From Gammaproteobacteria bacterium (GTDB taxonomy: Bacteria > Pseudomonadota > Gammaproteobacteria > Pseudomonadales > Pseudohongiellaceae), in NCBI GenBank assembly GCA_019654215.1, contig BPDI01000029.1, positions 1 through 38,542 on the forward strand: 38,542 bases of DNA, read 5' to 3'. Positions 9,547 to 20,584 of the stretch are shown one piece after another. The position numbers and the translations under genes were made by a program. How positions within the stretch are numbered: the first letter of the stretch is position 1; each line of letters begins with the position of its first letter. The notes under the pieces are model-generated. The model worked only from the letters and a program-made list of their open reading frames with translations, did not search any database and was not told where the DNA came from.

Positions 9547-10081
9547 TTAAAATCTTTTAATACGATTTCTTAAGTTTTTAAGCACTGTAAACGGACTCTC
9601 TGTCGCCACCTGCTCTTGTTCACCTGTTTGTTCAATTCCGTTTTCTGGTAATCCAGATTTTTAAGCAATCCTTGTTTCATGGAAGTTTACGATTGGCATA
9701 CAAGCAATAGCTGTTCTTCCACTAATTCGGCTAAAACTAATTTGTACTCTCCACTAATCCAAGGTCAAAGTGGGGATCTAACTTTGTCGAGCACTATCTT
9801 CCTCAAGTAATATCAGGCTTATTTCTTCCTCTACTCAATCCCTAGAGGTTCGAGACAACGCTGGCAGAAAACTTCCACTCGGGCTGATAGATGACCTTTT
9901 ATAACTTTTAGGGTTTTATTCTTTGTCGAAAATCGCAGCTCAACATTAATTACACCCCGATTATCTGCTAGGGAATCTGCAAATCTTGGGAGCTTTTCTA
10001 GAGCGACCAACCACTGATCTCTTCCTGCTGCAGAAAGACCTTACGAGTATCAACATAGGTTGGTAGGAGGCTCTCTGGCAT
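9547..10081 (-). CDS. yceD: YceD/DUF177 family protein, frameshifted
   Basis: Small protein almost always encoded just before rpmF; linked to 23S rRNA processing or ribosome assembly in bacteria and plastids, though its exact role is not settled. Starting at ATG 10081 it reads MPESLLPTYVDTRKVFLQQE, then in a second frame LEKLPRFADSLADNRGVINV and a long beta region ending ARVEVFCQRCLEPL; the CxxC pair is the family hallmark. Another frame gives the acidic EEEISLILLEED segment. The end, ESPFTVLKNLRNRIKRF, matches the YceD C-terminus. Frame changes fall near 9990, 9840, 9770 and 9640. An in-frame TGA a few codons upstream prevents an earlier start. The promoter is almost on top of the start codon. 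Confidence 0.85.
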
Positions 10082-10090
10082 AGGCGCGCA

Positions 10091-10118
10091 ATAATAGGCT
10101 CAGGAGGGGCTGTGTCAA
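10091..10118 (-). promoter_or_regulatory. Near-consensus sigma-70 promoter for yceD-rpmF
   Basis: On the minus strand TTGACA (10113-10118) is followed by 16 bases and TATTAT (10091-10096). The predicted first transcribed base is near 10084, about three bases before the yceD ATG at 10081, so the transcript would be nearly leaderless. This is a sequence match only. Confidence 0.6.
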
Positions 10119-10171
10119 AAAAATTTTAAATTTGTTTTAGTCTTACTATTATTTCTATCTAACTGTAATTA

Positions 10172-11119
10172 TTAGGAATTTTTTAATTCCATCTTCAGGC
10201 TCTTGAAGAAATTATCCCAAGGTGCCTCTAGTTCCAGCCATCCATCTGAAGCCGGATCTAAAAACTTAATTCTGCAGCATGAAGACAGAGCTTTTTGACG
10301 TTTTTTAGTCCCTCCGAAATAGATTTTGGGCCATATTTGTATCACCATTATTGGGTGACCTGCGTGTTGGCAATGAACTCTGATTTGATGGGTTCTCCCA
10401 GTGCTTGGTCTGGCTTCAACAAGACTAGAATTGGCATAGCTTTCTAGCACTTTAAAGCCGGTTAAGCGGATTTCCTTCCTTGCTGACCTGGACAATGCGC
10501 TCGCCTGAGCTAAGCTGGTTTTTCCGCAAGGGAACGTCGATTTTTTCCAATCTACTGGCCATTGCCCATGAACGAGGGCGTGGTAATCTTTTCACACGCT
10601 TCTCTTTAAATTCATGCTGTAAGAGCTTTAAAACATTTAGTTTTTTTGCATCACCAGACAGCCTGAAGTGTCTCTATCCAGGCGGTGAACCAACTCTAAA
10701 TGACGCCAACCCTCATCCATCTGGCGCAGAGCATCAATAAGCCCCAAGCGACGCCGTGCCACCATGAACAGGCAACCGGCCGGTTTATTTATTACCATAA
10801 GTAATCAGTTTCCAGCAAGACGGTAGATCTGAGTAATTGAGCCAACCGGGTGATATCTTGTCCGATTTCCTCGCTTTGCCATTCCTCACCGGCGGAATCG
10901 CACTTCTCACCATAGCTAAGCTTGAAATCAGGCTTGCAGCGCTTCTTATTTACCCTGACCTCGCCGCGCCGTATCAATCTATAAACTCGAGTACGAGGCA
11001 CTCCCTTTAATTCTCTGATAAGAAAATTGTCCACACGCTGGCCATCGTGCCTTTCAGTAATACGAACAGTTTGTACTTGTTGCTTAGAAGCTGTTGCTGG
11101 TTTTTTTTTGTATCGACAT
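10172..11119 (-). CDS. rluC: 23S rRNA pseudouridine synthase, RluC type, frameshifted
   Basis: Converts specific uridines of 23S rRNA to pseudouridine (U955, U2504 and U2580 in E. coli). The N-terminal S4 domain is clear: RVDNFLIRELKGVPRTRVYR and RRGEVRVNKKRCKPDFKLSYGE. The catalytic loop HRLDRDTSG is near 10665-10690, its second Asp being the nucleophile. The later GRTHQIRVHCQHAGHPI is diagnostic for the RluA/C/D group. About 315 residues. The start ATG 11119 requires one A fewer in the run of nine As at 11101-11109, an apparent insertion; other breaks are near 10900, 10660, 10490 and 10350. RluD is an alternative but usually sits elsewhere. It diverges from argS with 145 bases between. Confidence 0.9.
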
Positions 11120-11264
11120 TGGTTTTTGTATACTTATGAGGCAATGTGCCAATTCTTAGAGTTAATGAGAGTGGACGGCATGCATTCTACAACAATCTGT
11201 TTCACTCTATATGGTGTACAATCCCTCCGTTTTTTTCAAGTGGCTATATGGCTGATTTCCGACG

Positions 11265-12989
<1,725 letters not shown>

Positions 12990-13015
12990 ACAATGTAGCT
13001 ACCACTTTTAACCAG

Positions 13016-14928
13016 TTAATCCAGTAGTAGCTTATTCAAGCGCGCAGAAAACTCGCCAGGATCTTCAAACTGGCCGCTTTCTGCCAAACTAGCTTTCCAA
13101 ACATTACGGTTACCAAATCTCCAAAGCGCTCCTCCTCCGTTTCTTTATCCAGTTTTGCCAGTAAGGGATGCTCAGGATTAATTTCAAAGATTGGTTTCGA
13201 TTCTGGCACAACTTGGCCGGATGCTTCCATGATCTTGCGCATTTGCGAGCCCCTGTCATGCTCATCTATGGCAAGACATGCAGGCGAATCCGTTAGGCGA
13301 TGCGTCACTCTAACCTCTTTAACTCTTTCGCCAAGGTTTTCTTTGATTCTGTTAACTAAATCAGAAAATTCTTTCTCAGATTTTTCATGCAGCTCTTTGT
13401 CTTTCTTATCTTCGAGTTTACCAAGATCCAGTTCGCCTCTAGCTATATCCTGAAATTGTTTGCCATCGAATTCATGCAGATGGCCCATTAACCATTCATC
13501 GATTCGATCGTGCATCAAGATTACTTCGATTCCTTTCTTTTTGAAAATCTCCAAATGGGGACTGTTTCGTGCTGCATTTAAGGAATCTGCCGCGACATAG
13601 TAAATTTTCTCTTGCCCCTCCTGCATCCGAGAAACATACTCTTCAAAATTTTCTTCTTGCTCATCAGTTTCTGAATGTGTAGTAGTAAACTGCAGTAGCT
13701 TGGCCACTTTCTCTTTATTATTAAAATCTTCCGCAGGTCCTTCCTTCATAGTCTGGCCGAACTGCTTCCAGAACTCATTGTATTTTTCCTTGTCTTTTTT
13801 ACGCAGCTTGCTGAGCATATCCAAAACGCGTTTTGTTAATGCGCTGCGCATAGAATCAACAACTGGATCTTTTTGTAAAATTTCCCTAGAAACATTCAAG
13901 GAGATATCATTCGAATCGATGATCCCTTTCATAAAGCGCAAATAAAGGGGTAGGAATTGTTCTGCATCGTCCATAATGTAAACGCGTTGCACGTAGAGTT
14001 TCAAACCACGAGCCGCCTCTCTATTCCATAGATCAAAAGGTGGTCGTCCAGGTATATATAGGAGACTTGTGTAGTCGAGCTTTCCTTCTACTTTATTATG
14101 ACTCCACTGTAATGGATCTTCAAAGTCATGAGAAATGTGTTTATAAAATTCTATATATTCGCCATCCTTTACTTCTGCGCGGGAGCGCGTCCATAGCGCT
14201 TTGGCCTCGTTTACTGCTTCGAATTCTTTTTTCTTTTTAGCTTTCTTCTTATCTTTCTGTTCTTCGTCCACAGACACATCTTGCTTTTCCATCATCACCG
14301 GAATAGATATGTGATCCGCGTATTTTTTAACAATACTTCGCAAGCGATAACCTTCCGCGAATTCCTTTGCATCTTTCTTAAGATGAAGAATAACCGACGT
14401 ACCCCTAGTTTCTTTGTTAGCGGGCTCGATTATGTATCCAGACTCACCTTTCGATTTCCACAAAGTGGCTTCGTCGGCACCTGCGCCAGCTTTGCGACTT
14501 AGCACTTCAACTTCGTCAGCAACGATAAATGCCGAATAAAAGCCAACACCGAATTGACCAATTAGTTTTGAATCTTTTTGCTGATCTCCAGTTAAAGATT
14601 CAAGAAACTGAGCAGTACCAGATTTAGCGATAGTTCCCAGATTAGATATAACTTCGTCACGACTCATACCGATACCATTGTCTGATATTGTTATGGTTTT
14701 CTTTTTCTCGTTAAAGTCGATCTGCACATTTAATTCAGAATCTTCTTCGTATAATTCCGATTTAGATAATGCTTCGAAGCGTAATTTATCGGCTGCATCT
14801 GATGCATTAGATATAAGTTCCCGCAGAAATATTTCTTTATTGCTATAAAGAGAATGAATCATTAAGTGCAGTAATTGTTTTGCTTCGGTTTGAAAACCAA
14901 GGGTTTCAGGACCCGTACTGACTGCCAT
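13016..14928 (-). CDS. htpG: Molecular chaperone HtpG (Hsp90), frameshift at the extreme C-terminus
   Basis: Cytosolic ATP-dependent chaperone. Start [20 protein letters not shown]; the GHKL ATPase motifs are [55 protein letters not shown] and [11 protein letters not shown]. The middle domain is clear in [21 protein letters not shown] and NVSREILQ. The long frame stops at 13036 with an atypical tail, but the next frame gives [20 protein letters not shown], the HtpG ending, to TAA 13016-13018; one base is therefore wrong near 13085. I choose ATG 14928 over ATG 14949: GGAG (14937-14940) is correctly spaced for 14928, whereas 14949 abuts the T-run of a terminator. About 637 residues. Confidence 0.97.
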
Positions 14929-14950
14929 TTTTATATCTCCGGATTTCATG

Positions 14951-14988
14951 TAAAAAAAAAGCCTGACCAGAATGTGATCAAGCTTTTT
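14951..14988 (-). terminator. Strong intrinsic terminator ending the TonB2 operon
   Basis: In the minus direction a 14-base-pair stem (14956-14969 with 14975-14988), including two G-U pairs that only form in minus-strand RNA, encloses a five-base loop and is followed by nine Ts. It lies between the TPR gene stop (15042) and htpG. The wobble pairs show which direction it serves. Confidence 0.88.
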
Positions 14989-15041
14989 ATTGGGTCATTT
15001 AGCGGAATTTCAAGCGCTTAGCGCTAGAAATTCCTTTAAAT

Positions 15042-16403
15042 TTAGTCTATCAAAGATGGATATGGCCGATAGAAATCGATGGCGTCAGCCTTTCTTTCCT
15101 CGATGATATTGAAACGCTCTTGGGTGCTGTTAATGAAACCGATGTAGTCGTTAGCACTCCTACTCTCATTCTCATCACCGGCGTCTGCAGAATCTGTAGC
15201 TGCCTCTCGGGCACCGTCAAAGTCGTCCAATTCTATTAAAGAACGCGCGAGAAAAAGTAGCGTATCAGAACGATTACTTAAATTGCCTTTGTCGATTGCC
15301 ATCTGAAAAGCATCCGCGGCTTCTTGATAATTATGTAGTACATAATGTATGTAGCCGTAAGTATCATAACCATCTCCAGATTCAGAAAGTTCAGCAACTT
15401 GACGTGCAGGCTCCAAAGCATTTTCGAAGTCAGAGCCGATCAAATACATCTGGGTTAAGCTAGTCAGATTTTCCTCGGTATTCTCAATAATACTTTGTCC
15501 CAGACCATCTTCTAGGATCTTGGTTCCACTAAGTGGTACATCTATCCCACCCATAGACTGCCCCAGATTAAGGTAACGATTTTCATCGTCCACCATGCCT
15601 TTAAGGTAAGCTAAATTAAGGGAACGGATGCGTCGCTCTTCGTCATCGACACTGGCATAGACTGCGCTGAGATTCATCCAGTCGATCTGATCGTCAAACA
15701 GCAGGACCATAGTTTTAGTAAGGTCTAAAGCGCTCTCAAAATCCTCTAGCTGAAAATACAGGCCATTAAGATATGCGTAATCATCTCTGTCCAATACTTC
15801 ACCTCGGTCCAACAACATTTCCATGTAACTAACCCAATAAGGCATTGCCTCTGCAAGTTCATCTACCTGGTAGTGAGCGTAAGACAGACCACGGTAAACG
15901 ATGTCGTCTTCTTCTAAAGATACACCGCGCCATAAGTCATAGTACTGGATCGAATCGCGCCAGCGTTCTTCAGCAGCGGTTAATTGTCCAAGTGATTTTA
16001 AAGTTCTTAAGCGCGTGTCCTCACGCAGCTCTTCGATGGTGAGTAATTCTTCGAAAGTAAGGATTGCTTCAGGGTAATTCTCAAGAGTTAACCAATAGTT
16101 AGTGTAGAAATTGAGAAGTGTCTGCTTTTCAAAATCATTCATGCGATTCCAGCGACGCTCTCGCAGTTCATCTAACCCTTCTTTAGCAGCGGGTAAATCC
16201 GGCTCATCATCTTCATCTTCAGGGGTCATAAGTTCCTGAATTGAACTAATCGCACGCATAACCTGTGGACCCAAAGTTCCCCGAAGTACGTGCTGTAGGC
16301 GGCGCTCGCTGTTCCTCCCCCGCTAATACAACCTGCGACGATAATGAAGGTATTGCTAGCGCGGCAATAAGTAAACTGAGCTTGAGTTTATCTCTACTCT
16401 CAT
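15042..16403 (-). CDS. Periplasmic TPR protein of the TonB2 operon, N-terminal frameshift
   Basis: Equivalent in position and type to the TPR gene that closes the Vibrio TonB2 cluster; the precise role is unproven. After correcting one lost A near 16386 it starts MRVEIKLKLSLLIAALAIP with a signal peptide ending near QVVLA. An acidic stretch around TPEDEDDEPD follows, then tetratricopeptide-like helix pairs over most of about 410 residues: NYPEAILTFEELLTI, ERWRDSIQYYDLWRG, EDFESALDLTKTMV, SDFENALEPARQVAEL, HNYQEAADAFQMAI and DDFDGAREAATDSAD. The ATG at 16403 lies two bases after the tonB stop. A second break near 16265 joins the N-terminus to the long clean part. The protein is strongly acidic, as is common for periplasmic scaffold proteins. 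A strong terminator follows. Confidence 0.8.
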
Positions 16404-16405
16404 CC

Positions 16406-17023
16406 TTAATCCTCAAGTTGATAGCGAAACAAATACTGTACGCCTGAAACTTCCACACCCTGGCCATCAACGACTCGTGGCTGAAACTTAAATCGCGCTG
16501 CGGCCCGAACCGAAGATCGATCGAATATATTCGGTGGTTCTGCATCTACAACAGCAATTGTATCTTCAATTACGTTGCCTAAACCGTCCACGGTAAAACT
16601 AACCAGGCACCAACCTTGAATGCCACGCTGGGCAGCTCGTGTCGGATATTGAGGAGCAATTGCTACAAGAGGTAGATAATCACCATCGGTGGCGGAAATT
16701 GACGCTTGGACAGTTCTAATCCTGTGTCTATTTCTATTGATGCTCTTTCAATGTTTAGAGAAGGCCCTGAGTCCAGAGTTTGCTCCCTGTCCTGGATATC
16801 TGGTTGTTCTTGTTGCAACTCTTCAATTGGTTCTGGTTTTCAATTTCTTCGATAACCCCCAATTCGATATCCGGCATGGTGGCACCCAACAATTTTAAAC
16901 CCAACCGACACTCTTTCGTCGAATGCCTCACCCGTAGCAATTAGAAATTGCATGAAATAGAAAAGACTAAGAGTAATGCCGGCAGCCATTCCCCCTTGAA
17001 ATAACCCATCTGACAAATATCAT
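16406..17023 (-). CDS. tonB2: TonB2-type energy transducer, frameshifted
   Basis: Spans the periplasm to carry proton-motive force from ExbB/ExbD to outer-membrane receptors. The N-terminus MIFVRWVISRG leads (after one base in a G-run) into a membrane helix AAGITLSLFYFMQFLIA. A linker rich in Glu, Gln and Pro follows (IEELQQEQPDIQDREQTLDS). The C-terminal domain is shown by QYPTRAAQRGIQGWCLVSFT (P-x-YP-x-A-x-x-x-G-x-V type), VDGLGNVIEDTIAVVDAEPP, AARFKFQPRVVDGQGVEVSG and VQYLFRYQLED. At about 205 residues it is short, as expected for TonB2 and unlike the long Pro-rich TonB1. ATG 17023 lies four bases after the exbD stop. Breaks fall near 16995, 16880, 16770 and 16655. Confidence 0.86.
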
Positions 17024-17027
17024 CTAG

Positions 17028-17435
17028 TTAAGCCTCCGCTGAAATGCTGACGTCTTCTATGTTTGCATCACGTGCTGCTTCAAGTATTAGCATCACTTGT
17101 TCGTTATCCGCATTCTGATCTGCCTGGATGACTATTGCTGAGTTCGGCGCATCCGCCAAACGCAACTCGAAGCGAGACCGGATGAATCGAGGATCAATTT
17201 GGTCACCGTCAATCCAGATATCGCCTGAAGGCCCTATCGCAATAAGGATCAAGTCTCCAGAGGTATCTTCGACAGTAGACGCTTCAGGTTTAATAACTTC
17301 GATTCCTGCTTCTGTGACAAAAACAGATGTTACGATAAAAAAGATAAGTAAAATGAACACCACATCGAGCATTGGAGTAAGATCGATTTCACCTGCTTCC
17401 TCTTGTGCCTTCTTTTTCATTAATCCTGATTTCAT
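17028..17435 (-). CDS. exbD2: ExbD-family proton channel subunit
   Basis: Inner-membrane protein that with ExbB forms the proton channel energising TonB. 135 residues, intact. A short cytoplasmic N-terminus with EIDLTPMLDVVFILLIFFIV provides the single membrane helix and the conserved Asp (in LDVV) that carries protons. The periplasmic domain ends with AIVIQADQNADNEQVMLIL, a typical ExbD/TolR fold element. It starts 12 bases after exbB2 and tonB2 follows by four. TolR is the alternative, but tonB next to it and the absence of tolA/tolB rule this out. Confidence 0.94.
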   Translation of the reverse strand: MKSGLMKKKAQEEAGEIDLTPMLDVVFILLIFFIVTSVFVTEAGIEVIKPEASTVEDTSGDLILIAIGPSGDIWIDGDQIDPRFIRSRFELRLADAPNSAIVIQADQNADNEQVMLILEAARDANIEDVSISAEA

Positions 17436-17447
17436 TAATTTTAGCCT

Positions 17448-17996
17448 TTAATGCTGATCGGAAAAAACTTCTTCTTGGGAAAGCGGTAAGTGGTCTTCGA
17501 GTAACTCTAAATCGCGATCTACTTTTCCTTTTAGATAATTAAACGCAAAGATCCCCGAAATTGCACCTACCATTCCAGCCATCGTCGGAATGGTTGCCTT
17601 GATACTCCACCAGCCATGGACTTGCATCGCCACCACCGCTCACCGCCATAACGAAGAACACTTCGATCATGCCGGTTACAGTGCCGATTAGTCCGAGAAA
17701 GGACAGATTGTGACTAATACTTCAATGATTGGAAGAGTATTTCGCACTTCTAATGAAATTTTGGAAATCATCATGGTACGAATTGATGGCGCTCCATGAC
17801 TGAGTGTCCTGCGCGCATTCCAGGCTGCTAAAGTATTTTTCACATTTGTCTTATGTGTGGTGTTTAAGTACCAGATTCGCTCGAATACCAGTGACCACTT
17901 GACTAGTAATAAGCCAGCTATAACCGAAAGGGACTGGCCCACCCCTCTGCATGAAGGTGCCTACTGCATCTAGTACATCTAAAAAGGCAAATACAT
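17448..17996 (-). CDS. exbB2: ExbB-family proton channel subunit (small, TonB2 type), frameshifted
   Basis: Membrane subunit of the ExbB-ExbD channel. The reconstructed order is YLPFLDVLDAVGTFMQRGG, then a membrane helix LSVIAGLLLVKWSLVFERIW and a cytoplasmic region with NARRTLSHGAPSIRTMMISK. The family core LEVRNTLPIIEVLVTICPFL leads to GLIGTVTGMIEVFFVM and TIPTMAGMVGAISGIFAF. About 182 residues, as for Vibrio ExbB2. Breaks fall near 17978, 17945, 17695 and 17640. Its start is two bases past the ttpC stop, and exbD2 follows closely. Both ends are supported by family motifs. Confidence 0.87.
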
Positions 17997-17997
17997 G

Positions 17998-19387
17998 TCA
18001 TTTCCCCTTCGGGAAATTAAGCTTGGTTTTGGCCAGTCGTTCTGCCTTTTGGGCAATCATCCGGTCGCCTGTCTTCCAGAATTGAATGATGTTGTCACTT
18101 CGACTCTTCACTACTGTGTGCATAAAGATAGTTGGAATGCAACAACAATACCTAATACCGTTGTCATCAGGCTTGGAAATACCGCCTGCCATGATGGTTG
18201 GGTCCCCAGCACCATATACCGTAATTTGTTGGAACACTTGAATCATACCGGTAACAGTACCTAAGAGTCCGCCTAGTGGTGCGATCGTGGCGATCATCTT
18301 TATAGTGTAGCATACTTTCCAATGCGGGGGTTTTCCCGCAGAATAGCTTCGCCTAACTTCAATTCCAGAGTTTCGGTATCTGCTGATGGATTTGCTTCCG
18401 CAACCAATAGCACTCGACCCAATGGATTGTTTTTGGTTGGCTTATCACGTTTGAGTTGCCCTCTTACCTTGATAGAGGGTTTGTGAAAGCATTAGTAAGC
18501 GTAGGAATGCAATCAGAATACCGACGATACCAACGCCCATAATGATAAACCTATTACACCTGAATTGTTTCGTACCTGCTCTTCTACAGTGGGAAGTTAA
18601 CAAGGTTAGCCATTACCTGACCACCACACCCCCGGTAGGATCGATGCCAACTCTAGTGAAACCATCCGAGGCTCCTTGTAGCGAAGAAGCGGTTGCCATG
18701 ATAGAAGCATCTGGCTGACGTGGCAGAACTTGTAGATGTCCTATATCGCCGGTTAGCTAAGATACTCGCCATAGAAACTGCTTGAAATGCACCGACACGA
18801 ACTATGCTGCGGTTAGCAGTATCACCATTAGGCAACGTCACATCTGAATTAAAGGAAACTACTTGACCAGATTCTGTTAACTCCTGATGCATAAAGAACC
18901 AAAGCGTTCCATCTCTTCACATTTAGCTGCTCGATAGTAGAACCGGCACGTTCGATAATTTCCTCTAGTTGCAAGGAGCGACCAGTATATTGAGCACTAA
19001 TCAAAGAGTTCTCAAAGTTACTTAAGAAGTCACCGGGAACACCCTGCAAGGGGCCGAAAATTCGTTTAATGCACCTCGCGGTCGCGGAGAAATTTTTCGC
19101 TTGTCTGCGATATGATTTCATTTGCTTCGAATTTATCAGACAACTCAACCTGAGTCTGCTCTTCTGCTGTGATCCTTTGGTTAGTGGTATCTATATCTCT
19201 TGCTGGCGCGCAGCTTTGACTCAAAATCCGACAAGCGAGCCTGATACTCTTCAGACTCCGCAACGCGGTCTTGTTCCACTAAATCTAAGAGATTAGACAA
19301 TGAAGTTGCTTGGGCTACAATCTGCCCAGAAACGAAGGTAAATACTGCTGCCGTCAAAAAGCTTGTAAATTTAGTTAATTGTTTCAT
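17998..19387 (-). CDS. ttpC: TtpC-like large ExbB-family protein, frameshifted
   Basis: In Vibrio, TtpC is an extra ExbB-like inner-membrane protein required for TonB2-dependent uptake. Here MKQLTKFTSFLTAAVFTFV begins a signal peptide ending near QIVAQA, followed by a periplasmic coiled-coil region: SLSNLLDLVEQDRVAESEEY, QARLSDFESKLRA, ELSDKFEANE. GVPGDFLSNFENSLISAQYT and MHQELTESGQVVSF follow, then NRSIVRVGAFQAVS. The C-terminal channel module has IATIAPLGGLLGTVTGMIQV and TVYGAGDPTIMAGGIS. About 462 residues. Frame changes lie near 19215, 19070, 18915, 18770, 18490, 18300 and 18165. Its ATG overlaps the DUF3450 stop by four bases. Confidence 0.85.
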
Positions 19388-20187
19388 TGTGCTGCCTCCG
19401 GAGCTAGTACTGGCAACTCAATAATGCGTGGAGCATCTAATTGTGATGCGACGCGTATCGCGCCTTGCACTTGAGTCCTATACTCAGCAGGATCCAACGC
19501 TACCCACTGTCTTCCTCTATTGTCCCACGCTCCAGTCTCTTGACGGTCTGTGGTTTGATAAAGCAAAGCAACACGCCCGATACGCGCAATGTTTACATCG
19601 CGGTCTGCACCGTTGATGTTAATGGTCTCTGGGTAGGTTTCAATTGTTCTTCCATAAGAGGTTTCGGTTTGATACATCACCAAAACCTGACGAAATTTTT
19701 CTGCGATAGATACATCGGGATTATCAATCGCATCTCTAGCAAATACTAATCGTGCCGCTCTTTCATCAACGTGGAATGGGTAATCCAGTTCGATAAATTG
19801 CTCAAGGCTGGAAAGCATTTTTTCCATGAGTAGTGGAATGCCCTGAGTTACTTCCTGAACGCTTGCAATCGACTCATCAAGAGTTGCTATTTGATCTTCC
19901 TGAATCGAGATCTGTTTGCGATAACCTGCGTTTAGCACTAGCAATGATTCAAGGTTGTCATTTGCACGCTTGAATGATTCAAATGCAGAGCTCGCATCAT
20001 TCTGGAGTCTAGTGATTTCTTCTTGCACAGCGGCAGAATCTTCATATTTCTGTGCTACTACATCCATTGCTTGATCAATAACGTCACTATTGATCAGTAT
20101 TTCAGCAGCTTGTGCAACTCCCAAGAAGCACGAAATGAGCAATGCCAGAGTAGACATACCCATCTGGGTAATTCGACGGTTATTCAT
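19384..20187 (-). CDS. DUF3450 family periplasmic protein, first gene of the TonB2 operon
   Basis: Uncharacterised family found beside ttpC-exbB2-exbD2-tonB2 in Vibrio and other gammaproteobacteria. 267 residues, intact. The signal peptide is STLALLISCFLGVAQA near residues 13-28. A long helical, probably coiled-coil segment follows (QEEITRLQNDASSAFESFKR, QISIQEDQIATLDESIASVQ), and then a mixed domain with EQFIELDYPFHVDERAARL, VLVMYQTETSYGRTIETYPE and WDNRGRQWVALDPAEYR. AGGA lies six bases before ATG 20187. It overlaps ttpC by ATGA, so the two are translationally coupled, suggesting the product works with the channel. No enzymatic motif is visible. Confidence 0.9.
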   Translation of the reverse strand: MNNRRITQMGMSTLALLISCFLGVAQAAEILINSDVIDQAMDVVAQKYEDSAAVQEEITRLQNDASSAFESFKRANDNLESLLVLNAGYRKQISIQEDQIATLDESIASVQEVTQGIPLLMEKMLSSLEQFIELDYPFHVDERAARLVFARDAIDNPDVSIAEKFRQVLVMYQTETSYGRTIETYPETININGADRDVNIARIGRVALLYQTTDRQETGAWDNRGRQWVALDPAEYRTQVQGAIRVASQLDAPRIIELPVLAPEAAQ

Positions 20188-20584
20188 GTGCCATCCTATT
20201 ATTTTGTTAATAATTCCGGTCTACCTAGGCATGGCGATAGCGGTTGTATCGTAGCTAGTTAGAGCCGAATAACTATTTTTTGTTGTCCTTCCTTACTTAC
20301 AAAACCTGCCCAAGAATTCCATGATGTTTCAGATCGCTTGAGACCGACAGCTTTCCCTGAAAAAGCCGAACAAGGGTTACCGTTCTACTCAATTCTAATC
20401 AAATTGAGAAGCTTAGTAACTGTCTGCCCGACCTTGGCAATTGAGCATGGCCCTTTCACCAAATAGTCCCTGAAATTCGGCGTTTTCAGCCGAATTCGCG
20501 GCTAAGCCTATCATACTACCTTAAGTTATTAGAACCTTTTGCTTGGCAAAAACTTGACTAAAAATGAAGTGAAATTTTTAACAG
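20188..20584. other. 397-base gap between sucD and the TonB2 operon, with inverted repeats
   Basis: No gene is visible. It holds three palindromic elements: 20388-20408 (CTCAATT, 7-base spacer, AATTGAG), 20474-20496 (AATTCGGC, 7-base loop, GCCGAATT) and 20537-20551 (TTTTGC, 3-base loop, GCAAAA). None is followed by a T-run. The TonB2 promoter must be here, but I found no near-consensus one and no clear Fur box. Confidence 0.6.
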
